Source: Bacillota bacterium
Lineage (GTDB): Bacteria > Bacillota > Clostridia > Lachnospirales > Lachnospiraceae
DNA length: 64,000 nucleotides
Direction of reading: 5' to 3'
NCBI GenBank assembly: GCA_023409535.1
Contig: JAEYGZ010000027.1
Span: 434,001 to 498,000, forward strand
The notes beneath the pieces were generated by a model. The model was not told where the DNA came from and did not search any database. It was given only the letters and a program-made list of their open reading frames with translations. A program made the position numbers and the translations under genes. Shown here piece by piece: positions 17,088-26,596 of this stretch (position 1 is its first letter; every line of letters starts with the position of its first letter).

Positions 17088-18143
17088 TCACTCCTCGTGC
17101 TGTTCGTTATTCCGGTATAATTCCGGAGACATCCCGGTTTCTGCCTTAAAATGTTTGCCGAAGTAGGAATAATTCCCATAGCCACATAGTTCTGCAATCT
17201 CACTAAGGGATAGGCGGCTTTCTTTCAACAGCTTTTTAGACCGGCTAATTCGAAGTCTTCGCAGGAAGCCCAACACAGTCTCACCGGTTTGCTTTTTGAA
17301 CAGGTCACAAAGATAAGTCTCTGTGATGAAAAAATGATGAGCCAGCCGGCCAAGAGAGATATCTTCTTTTAGATGCTCATATAGATATAGCTGGATTTCA
17401 GCCGCTGATATCTGGGATTCCCGCAGTCTGGAATTGGCGAAACGGAAGGCCCCATTTAGGGAAGCTTTGGCCATTCGATACATCCGATCTGCGTCGGAAA
17501 AGTCCGGGAAGCCTTTACTAGCCCCACAGCCTTTTGACAGTTTCCCTGGCAGGGTGTTAGTGAGGATGCCAAACCTCTTTCCCAACCGTATCGGCTGCCA
17601 GTAATCTCTGTCCGTACCTGCTTTAGTCGGTGTGTATCCATGGTTATTTTTTGCAGGAAGCTCCAGAGGGGAGTCTGCCAACAACAGATAGCAATTCCTG
17701 CCCTTCCCTTCCTGCTCCGGAAATACCGGGTTCATTTCGTCTATTTCCAGTGTCGGAAGCGACTGGTTTAATTTTTTCTTTATGAGCTCCACGGCTTTAT
17801 GAAACTCCTCCGCAGAAAACGGTTTTAATAGGTAATAAACTGTCGCCAACCGAATGGCTTCTCGGGCCATTTCAAAATCTGAATAGGCGCTTACTACAAT
17901 ACATTGTATTTGCGGTTGTTCTCCCCGCAGTTTTTCTATCAGCTGCAACCCTGTCATATCCGGCATTCGAATATCTGTAATTATCACATCCGGGTGGGTT
18001 AGGATAGCTTGACTCAGAGCATCCTTCCCACAGCCACAGCGGCTTACAACAGTAAATCCTTGCATTTCCCAGTTGATTATTTCTTCCATTCCAATCAGTG
18101 CCCATGGCTCATCGTCTACCAGCATCACCCTGTAGTTTCCCAT
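17088..18143 (-). CDS. YesN-type response regulator with AraC DNA-binding domain
   Basis: Output half of a two-component pair. It has a receiver domain at residues 1-120 with the acidic pair in LVDDEPW, the phospho-acceptor Asp57 in ITDIRMP, and a conserved lysine in YYLLKPF. An AraC double helix-turn-helix occupies about residues 245-345 (LGRLAHHFFITETYLCDLFKK, ISEIAELCGYGNYSYF). At 351 residues the middle linker is shorter than in many YesN proteins, which often exceed 500 residues. It is encoded 65 bases after the partner kinase on the same strand. Both diverge from a CUT1 sugar transporter at 20254-23959, its likely target. Confidence 0.92.
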   Translation of the reverse strand: MGNYRVMLVDDEPWALIGMEEIINWEMQGFTVVSRCGCGKDALSQAILTHPDVIITDIRMPDMTGLQLIEKLRGEQPQIQCIVVSAYSDFEMAREAIRLATVYYLLKPFSAEEFHKAVELIKKKLNQSLPTLEIDEMNPVFPEQEGKGRNCYLLLADSPLELPAKNNHGYTPTKAGTDRDYWQPIRLGKRFGILTNTLPGKLSKGCGASKGFPDFSDADRMYRMAKASLNGAFRFANSRLRESQISAAEIQLYLYEHLKEDISLGRLAHHFFITETYLCDLFKKQTGETVLGFLRRLRISRSKKLLKESRLSLSEIAELCGYGNYSYFGKHFKAETGMSPELYRNNEQHEE

Positions 18144-18208
18144 TTTATCTCCTTTCCGAAATAGCAGCTGTTCCTTATTTCTAACCTAATTCCTGTATTA
18201 AAACAGGG

Positions 18209-20017
18209 CTATAAGGGCTGACTCTTTGCCGGTACCTCAAGCTGCACTACTGTATAGTAACCTTCCCGAGAGCGGATGAGAAGATCGGCAGCTTCTCCGA
18301 AGGTTAGTTTTAGGCGGCGATGGATGTTAGTCAACCCAATGCTGGTATACTGATCGGTCTCTGAGAGGCTGGTTAGAGCTAACATGCCACATTCACCCGT
18401 GAGAGGTTCGCTGGAATAGTTTCTGATATTGCAAAGGACAGTGGCAAGAGTTTCTGCACTCATACCGGTACCGTTGTCAGCAACTCTGATGATTAGGTTG
18501 CCATTCTGCAGGAAGGACTGTACTAGGATAACCCCCTTACAATACCCTGCGAAAGCATGTTGCACGGTATTTTCAACCAATGGCTGCAGGGTCATGGATG
18601 GAACCGACCAGTTCAAGGTCTGTGCAGGAAGGTTCCGTAGAATCCGATACCGCCCCGGAAAGCGTGTTTCAATGATGTTGAGATAGCTGTTCAGATGTGA
18701 AAGCTCCTCCGAGAACGGGACAATCATGGGTGCATAGAGGGAGTAACGGAAAATCTGGGACATGCCGCCAATCAGCTCCTCCACGAGCCCTGCTCTATAG
18801 TGATGTGCCATGGAACGGGCTGACTCTAGGGTGTTGAATAAAAAGTGCGGGTTGATTTGACTGCGGTAGGCTAACATTTCCATCCGGGCATGAGCCAGCA
18901 AAGCCTCATAGCTGTTCGCCATAAGCTTTTGCTCTCTGCGATTGGCCTCCTGAAGGGATAGGAAGGTCTTGTTCAGTACGTGGGAAATCGGTTCCAGTTC
19001 ATCAATATACGGCGGATTTATGGGATTCATGGAACTTTCCGCCAGACGGATATCCGCCGTCATATTGCCTATGTCATGGCGCAGATCCCGAAGAATCCAG
19101 ACCATCATTACTGCGATAAAAAGTAAGAATAAGATAATGAGCAGGATAGGAAAATTCACCATTTGTGTCAGAGAAGAGTGAGTGGCCAAATCGGGTATCA
19201 TAAAAAGAATCTTCAGATCGGTATCTTTCACTGCTACGCAACGGAGCAGGTACGAACTGTTCTTAAGAAGAGCAGGAGACTGCTCAGGTGTCACAGAGGA
19301 CAGCAAGGACATCTCTTTCTTTGACAGGGGGGTGCTGCTTCCCAGATACTCGCCTCCCCCCAGCAGCACGGAAGTACTTTTCTCATAGCCGTTCATCCGC
19401 ACCAACTCCAAAAGATCGTCCACATCGTACACTACGGATCCGACAAGGGGATTGTAATGGTAATGATAGCCGTCAATAATTCCATAAACCGGAAAAAAAT
19501 AGACTAGGTAACGTTTGCTTCGGTCTTGAACGAGAGAGGAATAATAAGGCTTGGAAAAGCGCATGTCCTCACTCACATCGCTCGCATCCAGGGCTGAAGT
19601 CACAATTTCTGTATAGGAATTGGTGTTGGAGAGCTTTCGCCCGCTGGGGGAGAGGAGTACGATATCCTTAAAACTATCTCCATACAGATTGGCATAACTC
19701 ATGATGTCGGAAGCGGGGCGCCTCGCCTCAATGACTTGTGTGGCATTGTCAGAAAGGAGATATTTTTGACAGGCGGCATTGTAAGCTGCGTTCTGGGCAG
19801 CTTCCTGGGAGTCTGACAGCATTTTATCAAGCCGGTCTAATGATAATGATGTGGCCTGGAGATAATTATTCTCCTCCCAGAGCTTGGATTGAAGCAGGAT
19901 TCCAAAAATATAGTAGGAGAGCACAGCTAGGAAGGCACAAACGAGTAAAGTAAAGGATAAAACAAGGGCTCTCTTCAAGGAGCGGATATGGGGAAAACGG
20001 GAGTGTCGAATAACCAT
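18209..20017 (-). CDS. YesM-type sensor histidine kinase
   Basis: Membrane sensor of the two-component pair. A hydrophobic segment at about residues 15-40 and another near 285-310 bracket an extracytoplasmic sensor domain. These are followed by a HAMP-like stretch, a His_kinase H-box (INPHFLFNTLESARSMAHHY) and an HATPase domain with the N-box LQPLVENTVQHAF and VADNGTGM. It probably senses a sugar handled by the adjacent ABC importer and phosphorylates the response regulator encoded just downstream. Its 602-residue length is typical. A 20-bp palindrome lies 33 bases upstream of its start, between it and the divergent transporter operon. Confidence 0.92.
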   Translation of the reverse strand: MVIRHSRFPHIRSLKRALVLSFTLLVCAFLAVLSYYIFGILLQSKLWEENNYLQATSLSLDRLDKMLSDSQEAAQNAAYNAACQKYLLSDNATQVIEARRPASDIMSYANLYGDSFKDIVLLSPSGRKLSNTNSYTEIVTSALDASDVSEDMRFSKPYYSSLVQDRSKRYLVYFFPVYGIIDGYHYHYNPLVGSVVYDVDDLLELVRMNGYEKSTSVLLGGGEYLGSSTPLSKKEMSLLSSVTPEQSPALLKNSSYLLRCVAVKDTDLKILFMIPDLATHSSLTQMVNFPILLIILFLLFIAVMMVWILRDLRHDIGNMTADIRLAESSMNPINPPYIDELEPISHVLNKTFLSLQEANRREQKLMANSYEALLAHARMEMLAYRSQINPHFLFNTLESARSMAHHYRAGLVEELIGGMSQIFRYSLYAPMIVPFSEELSHLNSYLNIIETRFPGRYRILRNLPAQTLNWSVPSMTLQPLVENTVQHAFAGYCKGVILVQSFLQNGNLIIRVADNGTGMSAETLATVLCNIRNYSSEPLTGECGMLALTSLSETDQYTSIGLTNIHRRLKLTFGEAADLLIRSREGYYTVVQLEVPAKSQPL

Positions 20018-20050
20018 AGTTACACCTTACTTTCCGGATTATTTTAATTT

Positions 20051-20070
20051 ATAGTATAACGTTATACTAT
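20051..20070. promoter_or_regulatory. Perfect 20-bp palindrome between kinase and transporter genes
   Basis: ATAGTATAAC followed directly by GTTATACTAT makes a perfect palindrome. It contains TATAGT- and TATACT-like -10 elements on both strands. Its place in the divergent intergenic region suggests an operator, or overlapping promoters for the kinase gene. Confidence 0.6.
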
Positions 20071-20149
20071 TGTAACGTTTTTTTGCCTGAAATTCAACAA
20101 GAGGATAAAATTATCAGAAAATCCTTAGAATTGAACAGAACAATGTTGC

Positions 20150-20178
20150 TTGTCATCGTTAAAAAATTTGGTTATAAT
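20150..20178 (+). promoter_or_regulatory. Sigma-A promoter of the first CUT1 transporter operon
   Basis: TTGTCA (20150-20155), a 17-base spacer and TATAAT (20173-20178) form a near-consensus promoter about 75 bases upstream of the first permease start. It leaves a leader of roughly 50 bases before the AAAGGAGGAG ribosome site at 20238-20247. Confidence 0.6.
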
Positions 20179-20253
20179 CCACCATATAATCATAAAATGA
20201 GTCCAAAAAAACAACAATTAACACAAGACGTAAGACAAAGGAGGAGAAAAGTA

Positions 20254-21216
20254 TTGACAAAAATGTCAAGGACCAAAAAACTAGTTACCATAGCAGAATC
20301 TACGGGAATACAAAGACTGGTCAGCGGCATGCGGAAGCATTGGCAGATTTATGTCTTGGTGCTTCCGGCATTGGTCTGGTTTCTGATTTTTGCATATTAT
20401 CCAATGGCAGGCTTGCAGTTGGCATTCAAAACCTATAAAGCAAAGATGGGTATCTGGAGATCCCCATGGAATGGCTTTCAGAACTACGAAGCGGTTTTCC
20501 GGGATGTCTACTTCTGGAGATCCATTGGCCGGACGCTATTCATTAACTTTGGGCGTTTGATTATTTGTTTTCCGGCTCCTATCCTGCTGGCTCTGATGTT
20601 TAACGAGCTGAGGGTTGGCCGGTATAAGAAGGTAATGCAGACCGTTTTCACCTTCCCATATTTTCTATCCTGGGTTATTATTGCTTCTGTCATCTCGAAC
20701 CTTCTTTCTGTGAATGGACTGGTGAACAGTGCGATTTCAGCTCTGGGCGGGAGCAATATTAATTTTCTGGGGAATGAAAAGGGCTTCCAGCCGTTGCTGT
20801 ACCTAAGCGATATATGGAAAAGTGCCGGTTATTCCGCTATTATCTACATTTCAGCTATCTCCGGCATAGATCAGGAGCAGTATGAGGCGGCGGAGATAGA
20901 CGGTGCGAGCCGCTGGCAGCGAATCACCCATGTGACTTTGCCGAGCATTATGCCTACCATATCTGTTATGTTTGTTCTGACCAGTGGAAACCTGATGACA
21001 GCCGGCTTTGATCAGATATTCAACTTGTCCAACGCCGCTACGAAGAATGCGGCTGAGGTTCTGGATATGTACATATACCGCGTGACCTTTGAGGGATCCG
21101 TGGATTTCGGATTCTCTACGGCAGTGGCACTGTTTCGATCTGTCATAAATATGGTTTTACTGCTTGTCGCCAATAAGACCTCCAAGATGCTGGGCGGCAG
21201 CGGATTATTTGGTTAA
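20254..21216 (+). CDS. CUT1 ABC transporter permease, LplB/YtrF-like
   Basis: Membrane subunit of a carbohydrate importer. It has six hydrophobic segments, and the EAA loop EAAEIDGASRWQRITHVTLPSI is diagnostic of binding-protein-dependent sugar permeases. A TTG start at 20254 is preferred because AAAGGAGGAG lies at 20238-20247; ATG at 20263 is too far from it. An in-frame ATG at 20083 would add a basic tail that covers the promoter. The protein is 320 residues. The operon order, permease-permease-binding protein, is common for oligosaccharide and lipo-oligosaccharide systems in Firmicutes. No ATPase is encoded here; such systems normally share an MsmX-type ATPase from elsewhere. Confidence 0.9.
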   Translation: MTKMSRTKKLVTIAESTGIQRLVSGMRKHWQIYVLVLPALVWFLIFAYYPMAGLQLAFKTYKAKMGIWRSPWNGFQNYEAVFRDVYFWRSIGRTLFINFGRLIICFPAPILLALMFNELRVGRYKKVMQTVFTFPYFLSWVIIASVISNLLSVNGLVNSAISALGGSNINFLGNEKGFQPLLYLSDIWKSAGYSAIIYISAISGIDQEQYEAAEIDGASRWQRITHVTLPSIMPTISVMFVLTSGNLMTAGFDQIFNLSNAATKNAAEVLDMYIYRVTFEGSVDFGFSTAVALFRSVINMVLLLVANKTSKMLGGSGLFG

Positions 21217-21232
21217 GAAAGGAGCTTATCGT

Positions 21233-22138
21233 ATGGCACATATAGAAGTATGGAAAGTTAATCATAAGAAGAGACGAAGAAGCTTCGAAGTTCTGGACTG
21301 GGTTCTTTTGATTTTGATGTCAATTGGATTGCTATGCATCCTAATTCCCTTTATTAATGTGGTGGCGATTTCCTTCACTTCTTATAAGGAGTACATGCAA
21401 TCCACCTGGGTTATATGGCCCAAAGAGCCAACCCTTGCAGCTTACAGGGAACTGTTTAAGGACAGCCGTATCCTGACAGGATATAAGACGACTCTCATTT
21501 ATCTATTGATAGGGGTACCTTTAAATTTACTGTTGAGTACAACGTTGGCCTATGCCCTATGCCGGAAGGGGTGGCCGGGCAGGCGGTTGATTCTCATGAT
21601 TGTTCTTTTCACCATGGTATTCAATGGCGGTATCGTGCCCATGTATCTGGTGATGAAGAGTCTGGGTCTGACGAATACCATATGGTCAGTCATTCTGGCA
21701 AATGGCATGAATACCTTCAATATGATATTGATCTATAACTATTTCTGTTCCCTGCCGGAGGCTCTGATAGAATCAGCCAACCTGGACGGAGCAGATGAGT
21801 GGACCATTCTGGGGCGCATTATTATCCCTTTAGCGAAGCCCATCATAGCAACAGTCATTCTCTTTGTTGCAGTGCAGCTTTGGAATGAATATTTTATGTC
21901 CATGATTTTACTGCGATCCAAGGAATTCCAATCGTTGCAGCAGGTACTGCGATCCATTGTGATGGACTCCCAGGTGGTAGACACCGCTTCTCAGACGGTG
22001 GATTTAGGAGAGCGGAACTTTACGGATGCTATTAAGATGGCGGCAGTCATGGCAACCATGGTTCCGGTAATGTGTGTTTATCCGTTTCTGCAAAAATATT
22101 TTACCAAGGGTATTATGGTAGGGGCTATCAAGGCTTGA
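21233..22138 (+). CDS. CUT1 ABC transporter permease, YtcP-like
   Basis: Second membrane subunit of the same importer, with six membrane segments and the EAA loop ESANLDGADEWTILGRIIIPLA. The start at 21233 follows AAAGGAG at 21218-21224, just past the previous stop codon. The C-terminal end FTKGIMVGAIKA is typical of YtcP-like permeases. It ends 78 bases before the binding-protein gene. Confidence 0.9.
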   Translation: MAHIEVWKVNHKKRRRSFEVLDWVLLILMSIGLLCILIPFINVVAISFTSYKEYMQSTWVIWPKEPTLAAYRELFKDSRILTGYKTTLIYLLIGVPLNLLLSTTLAYALCRKGWPGRRLILMIVLFTMVFNGGIVPMYLVMKSLGLTNTIWSVILANGMNTFNMILIYNYFCSLPEALIESANLDGADEWTILGRIIIPLAKPIIATVILFVAVQLWNEYFMSMILLRSKEFQSLQQVLRSIVMDSQVVDTASQTVDLGERNFTDAIKMAAVMATMVPVMCVYPFLQKYFTKGIMVGAIKA

Positions 22139-22216
22139 TTTATTTTTACCCTGACACCAAGGCTTTCATCTGAAGGTTAAGGGCGTAAATTATAAATAAA
22201 AAAGAGGAGGACAGAT

Positions 22217-23959
22217 ATGAAGAATAGGAAGAGAAACAAATGGATGCGTTATTTGGCTGCTCTAATGGTGCTGATACTTATGGTAAGCATGTCCGCCTGC
22301 GGTAATTCGGGCAATAAGAGCGGAGAAGTTGGAAGTAAGGATGGTACGACGGCTTCGGGAGACACCGCTTCCCAAGAAAAGGGTAGTACTTCGGCAGATA
22401 CTAAAACGGCTTCCGGCGTAATTGCAACCGATACCAAAGTAACGGCAGCTGATATTCTGGCCAGGGATTATTCCGATCAGGTGGATATCAGTTTTGCGGG
22501 TGTCCAGGTAACAGATGGACTGGATTACAACAAGGGCAATGATTATTATTCCTGGTGGACTGATACCTTTAACGTGAATTGGGATATTACCTCCTTAACC
22601 TTTGAGAACTGGGTAGAGAGGATGAATATCTGGATCAATGCTGATGATCTTCCGGACTGGAGCGTTTGGAACTTTAATCCGGGTGATGCCGCTAATTATG
22701 TGGATCAGGGTTTGGTGAAGGAGATGCCGGCTGACTGGAAGGAGAAGTATCCAAATCTTGCTGCTACTGCCAGCTGCAGTGCTGCCAATGCTTATTACGA
22801 GGAGCTTTACGGAGGAATGTACTATTTCTTCCGGCCTGTATTTGCCAATAACTTCCCGGCGGACACCATCACATCTCATATTTCCGTGTTCTTGAGAACT
22901 GACTGGGCTAAAGAGGCAGGATATGATCTGTCACCCAACCTGGCATCCAACACGATCACCATAAGTGAGTTCCTTGCGTACTGCCAGGCCGTCAAGGATG
23001 CCGGACTCAGCGAATATCCCTGGTATAACACCAGCGCCTATGTAGGGAATTTTCTGGATCGTACTACTTCGAATTCCGGTGTAATGCAGAACGCTTACTA
23101 TAAGGCTGCAGATGGACGGTATCACTGGGGCCCGGCTGAGGAGGAAAGCGGAATCAAAAAGACGCTGCGCCAGATTAAAACTGCATATGACAGCGGGCTC
23201 CTCTATCCAGAATTCTACACCCTGCAGGATCCGGATGATATCGGACATTTCTATGCGGCTGGTGACGCTGCGGCCACCTGCTATACAGGTATGGCTGCCT
23301 GGTTTGACAGGTTCGATACTTACATGAAGGATAACCTGAACTTAAGTTATTGGGACAATGCCGTTACCCTTATATTGACGGATGACAACGGCGTAGCCCA
23401 TGATAGCCCGGCGGTCAATTACTGGGCTTGTAATATCATTTCACCGAATGTGGATGATGAAACCCTGGATCGTATCCTGTCCATCTGGGATTACGGCTGT
23501 ACCGAGGAAGGGCAGCTTCGCATTCGTCTGGGTGTACCGGATGTGGACTGGAAGTATGATGAGAACGGTGATGTTGTCAGCGCCATAGCTGATACCGGAT
23601 ATGCAACCCTGGAGGATAAGTACACCAGTGTATATCCGATTACCGGAAATATGTTCATTCTTTCCGATGATTATTCCTTCATCAGCCCGGCTTTCACTAA
23701 GAAAGCAAGGGAGAGGGTCTCACAATTGTACATCGGGCGTGCCGAGGTTACCAGTGCACGGGGGAAGGAATCGGACTGGGATTTACTCAGTTATTCATCC
23801 CAGGCTCTAAACCTGGCTTCCATGACCTACGCGGATGAGTATGCGAATATCATCACGAAGTCCGGTGACTTTGATATCAACTATGACCAATGGGTATCGG
23901 ATAAGATGAAGATGATACAGCCGGTTCTGGATGAGCTCAATGAAGCATTCGGAAATTAA
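22217..23959 (+). CDS. Extracellular sugar-binding lipoprotein
   Basis: Binding protein of the CUT1 importer. The signal peptide has a basic start, a hydrophobic core and a lipobox ending in SMSAC, with Cys28 as the lipidated residue. A Ser/Thr/Gly-rich linker to about residue 75 follows. The mature domain is that of the large LplA-like family-1 solute-binding proteins; 580 residues is long for general sugar-binding proteins but usual for this subgroup. The ligand is not evident; oligosaccharides are usual. A 13-bp hairpin lies directly after the stop codon. Confidence 0.88.
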   Translation: MKNRKRNKWMRYLAALMVLILMVSMSACGNSGNKSGEVGSKDGTTASGDTASQEKGSTSADTKTASGVIATDTKVTAADILARDYSDQVDISFAGVQVTDGLDYNKGNDYYSWWTDTFNVNWDITSLTFENWVERMNIWINADDLPDWSVWNFNPGDAANYVDQGLVKEMPADWKEKYPNLAATASCSAANAYYEELYGGMYYFFRPVFANNFPADTITSHISVFLRTDWAKEAGYDLSPNLASNTITISEFLAYCQAVKDAGLSEYPWYNTSAYVGNFLDRTTSNSGVMQNAYYKAADGRYHWGPAEEESGIKKTLRQIKTAYDSGLLYPEFYTLQDPDDIGHFYAAGDAAATCYTGMAAWFDRFDTYMKDNLNLSYWDNAVTLILTDDNGVAHDSPAVNYWACNIISPNVDDETLDRILSIWDYGCTEEGQLRIRLGVPDVDWKYDENGDVVSAIADTGYATLEDKYTSVYPITGNMFILSDDYSFISPAFTKKARERVSQLYIGRAEVTSARGKESDWDLLSYSSQALNLASMTYADEYANIITKSGDFDINYDQWVSDKMKMIQPVLDELNEAFGN

Positions 23960-23968
23960 ATTATAGGA

Positions 23969-24010
23969 GAAAGACCGCTGTTGCCGTCGTCAGGCGGACA
24001 GCGGTCTTTC
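23969..24010 (+). terminator. Strong hairpin after the binding-protein gene
   Basis: GAAAGACCGCTGT (23969-23981) pairs perfectly with ACAGCGGTCTTTC (23998-24010) around a 16-base loop. Only a weak T tract follows and the next gene starts 15 bases later. It is more likely an mRNA-stabilising or partial terminator hairpin that favours binding-protein expression than a full stop. Confidence 0.6.
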
Positions 24011-24024
24011 ATAAGGAGAAAAAT

Positions 24025-26352
24025 ATGGAAATTAAGATTTGCATGATTTCAAATACATTTTATCAATTTACTGAGTTTGCGGATCATATGGGAAACGGTA
24101 ATCCGCAGCCTTACGTGGATGCTTATCTTCTGGTGGGGCAGAAACGGGCGGCGTTAGTGGACTCCCTGCAGAAGGCAACCGGGCTTTATAAAGAGGTGCA
24201 AAAGCTGACGAATCTGCCGGTGGATGTGCTGATTACGCACGGGCATGGGGATCATGTAGGTGTCTCAATTACAGAATTTGCGGAGGCCGGCTGCAAGATC
24301 TACATGTCTATGAAAGATTATGAAGGGCTTACCGATATGTCGGACTTTGTAGAGAGGGAGTGGTTTACGGATTTCAAGGAGGGGGACTGTTTTGATCTGG
24401 GCGGCTATACGCTGGAGGTAATAGCTTGCGGCGGACATACACCGGGGAGTGTTGCTTTCCTGGAGCGAAAAGAACAGCTTCTATTTTCAGGGGATACCAT
24501 CGGTTCGGGCAGCTTCTGGATGCAGTTGCCGAATTCTTTACCCATGAATCTGTTTCAAATAAATGTGAAACATTTGTACGAAAAGGTCCGCGGGCTGAAA
24601 CAACTTCAGGTTTATCCGGGGCATAGGAACCAGTCTCCGGTGCAGCTCACGGGTCAGTATGTGAAGGATACCTATACCATTGCAACCAGGCTGCTGGCCG
24701 GGACGTTGGTGGGGGAGGAGCGGGTGCTGGATTTCTCCGGAAGGCATATGGAGTATAAAAGCGTAGCTCACGGCCAGATGCTGGATTTCTGCTATGACCC
24801 TTCCAATTTGTTTTTTGGCCGTCCGGCTCCGGAGATTGAAGCCATCAAGGACAAATTCACCACGCATTCCATCCGGAAGGGCGGTCAGATCATGGATTAT
24901 ATGCTCTTTTCGCCGGAGGAGGAAGGAGGGCAGCGCTATCCGCTGGTAGTTTACCTGCACGGCGCCGGGGAGCGTGGGAGTAATCCACGGATTGCCCTGG
25001 CGAATTCCGGCGGTTATGTATTTGCCTCAGAGCAGTGGCAGCAGGAGCATCCCTGTTATGTCCTGGCTCCGCAGGTGTCCGAGGGTGAGTGGTGGACAGA
25101 TGACTGTTATCAGGACCTGATTGTGAAGGCCATTACAACATTGCCTTATGAAAAGGGGTTGGCCATTGATATGGACCGGGTCTATATTACCGGGCTGTCT
25201 ATGGGGGGAATGGGGACCTGGAAGGCTATCAGCAAGTCACCCACCCTGTTTGCGGCAGCCATGCCGATCTGTGGCGCCGGTGACCCCTTTGCTGTACGGA
25301 TGGCGGTAAATGTACCGGTTTGGGCTTTCCATGCGGAAGATGATCCCATTGTTTTAGCTCATGACTATCAAAAGGAGCCATTTTCCCAGATGGCAGGGAC
25401 AGCACTGATGGTGGCTTCCCTGAGAGGAGCAGGTAATCCAGAGGTACGATATACAGAGTACCCGGCGGGACGGATGGAGGACCTTGGAAATCACCCCCAT
25501 GCTTCCTGGGTACCGGCATACGCTGACAAGGAAGCGAAGGAGTGGCTATTTTCCCAAAAGCGCAGTGACAGATATGAAATTCACTGGATTATGCCTGGAT
25601 TTTACTGGATAGAGGACAGCAATAACGCTTCCATTTACCTGCTGGAGGGGAGAGATCGGGCTCTGGTCATCGATACCGGTATGGCGGAAAATGATTTTGT
25701 CAGCATGATTAAGAGCTTGACCAGTCTGCCCTTTGATTTAGCAGTCACTCATAACCATGGGGACCATATGTACCATCTTGATAAATTCGAGCGATATTAC
25801 ATGAACGAGAAGGATCTGGTGATGTTTGAAGAACCGGGTTTGCAGGGATTATTGCGGGGAAAGGATTATTCGCATTGTGAGCTGATGCCGGTGGCGGAGG
25901 GCTCCATGATAGATCTGGGAGGCGGCTATGCGGTAGAGGTTTTTCAACTGGCAGGGCATACACCTGGCAGTGTGGTGTTTTTCGACAAGAAGAGAAAGAT
26001 TGCTCTGACCGGTGATGCTCTGGGAGTATGGATGCATACACCACTTGCTACCAGCCTGTCGGTTTATAAGGCGGAGTTGGAGCATTTTCTTCAAAGAATG
26101 TCGGCTCCGGAGTATGATGGTGTCTGTATGATGAGCGGGCACCGCAAGCAGGAGGGAGGCTGCTATCCTTTCGGGAAGAGCTATATTCCGAATGATCTAC
26201 AGAAGGTGCGGGATATGATTAGCCTCTGTAATAAATTGCTGTCTGAGGATATTGAATTCACTTCCTTCACCATGCGGACATTCGGAAAATCAGCCTTTAC
26301 AGCCCGATACGGCCAGGCCATGATAGTGTTTGATGAAGAGAAGCTGAGGTAG
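24025..26352 (+). CDS. MBL-fold / esterase / MBL-fold three-domain protein
   Basis: One continuous 775-residue frame with three enzyme-like domains. Residues 1-230 are a metallo-beta-lactamase fold (H72-H74-D76-H77 in THGHGDH, then GGHTPGS, SGDT and YPGH). Residues about 285-510 are an alpha/beta hydrolase of the polyhydroxybutyrate-depolymerase/peptidase type, with the oxyanion stretch HGAGERG, nucleophile Ser392 in GLSMGG, an acid in AEDDP and a likely histidine in GNHPHASW. Residues about 520-730 are a second MBL fold (THNHGDH at 575-581, AGHTPGS, TGDA, SGHR). It has no signal peptide, so it is probably cytoplasmic. It may deacylate or de-esterify imported glycans, but the substrate is unknown. 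It follows the CUT1 operon and is likely its last gene, as a terminator comes next. Confidence 0.85.
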   Translation: MEIKICMISNTFYQFTEFADHMGNGNPQPYVDAYLLVGQKRAALVDSLQKATGLYKEVQKLTNLPVDVLITHGHGDHVGVSITEFAEAGCKIYMSMKDYEGLTDMSDFVEREWFTDFKEGDCFDLGGYTLEVIACGGHTPGSVAFLERKEQLLFSGDTIGSGSFWMQLPNSLPMNLFQINVKHLYEKVRGLKQLQVYPGHRNQSPVQLTGQYVKDTYTIATRLLAGTLVGEERVLDFSGRHMEYKSVAHGQMLDFCYDPSNLFFGRPAPEIEAIKDKFTTHSIRKGGQIMDYMLFSPEEEGGQRYPLVVYLHGAGERGSNPRIALANSGGYVFASEQWQQEHPCYVLAPQVSEGEWWTDDCYQDLIVKAITTLPYEKGLAIDMDRVYITGLSMGGMGTWKAISKSPTLFAAAMPICGAGDPFAVRMAVNVPVWAFHAEDDPIVLAHDYQKEPFSQMAGTALMVASLRGAGNPEVRYTEYPAGRMEDLGNHPHASWVPAYADKEAKEWLFSQKRSDRYEIHWIMPGFYWIEDSNNASIYLLEGRDRALVIDTGMAENDFVSMIKSLTSLPFDLAVTHNHGDHMYHLDKFERYYMNEKDLVMFEEPGLQGLLRGKDYSHCELMPVAEGSMIDLGGGYAVEVFQLAGHTPGSVVFFDKKRKIALTGDALGVWMHTPLATSLSVYKAELEHFLQRMSAPEYDGVCMMSGHRKQEGGCYPFGKSYIPNDLQKVRDMISLCNKLLSEDIEFTSFTMRTFGKSAFTARYGQAMIVFDEEKLR

Positions 26353-26361
26353 AAGAAAGCC

Positions 26362-26396
26362 AACCAGCTGGAAAGATTTTTCCGGCTGGTTTTTTT
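26362..26396 (+). terminator. Intrinsic terminator
   Basis: AACCAGCTGGAAA pairs with TTTCCGGCTGGTT (one T-G pair) over a four-base loop and runs into seven T. It closes the operon that ends with the MBL-esterase-MBL gene. The 200 bases after it, up to the next gene, are AT-rich and hold no gene. Confidence 0.85.
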
Positions 26397-26596
26397 GTTG
26401 TTTTTTAACCGGTCAAAGCAGCAATTTCAGACATTGAAAAATCAGACGCTTTCACTTTTCTGCGAAAATGTTTACCTATGCTGCTCAAAATTGTATATCA
26501 CTTGATGTTTTCTCTATTTTTATATAATCTTAATTTGGAAATACAAATAGAGTTAGCTTTGTAATTGGAAAAATAAACATATAGGAGGTTGATTTA

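Noticed and set aside
26502..26528. TTGATG and TATAAT as a promoter for the MBL gene at 26597
   Set aside because: The spacing is only 15 bases and the region is very AT-rich, so the match is weak.
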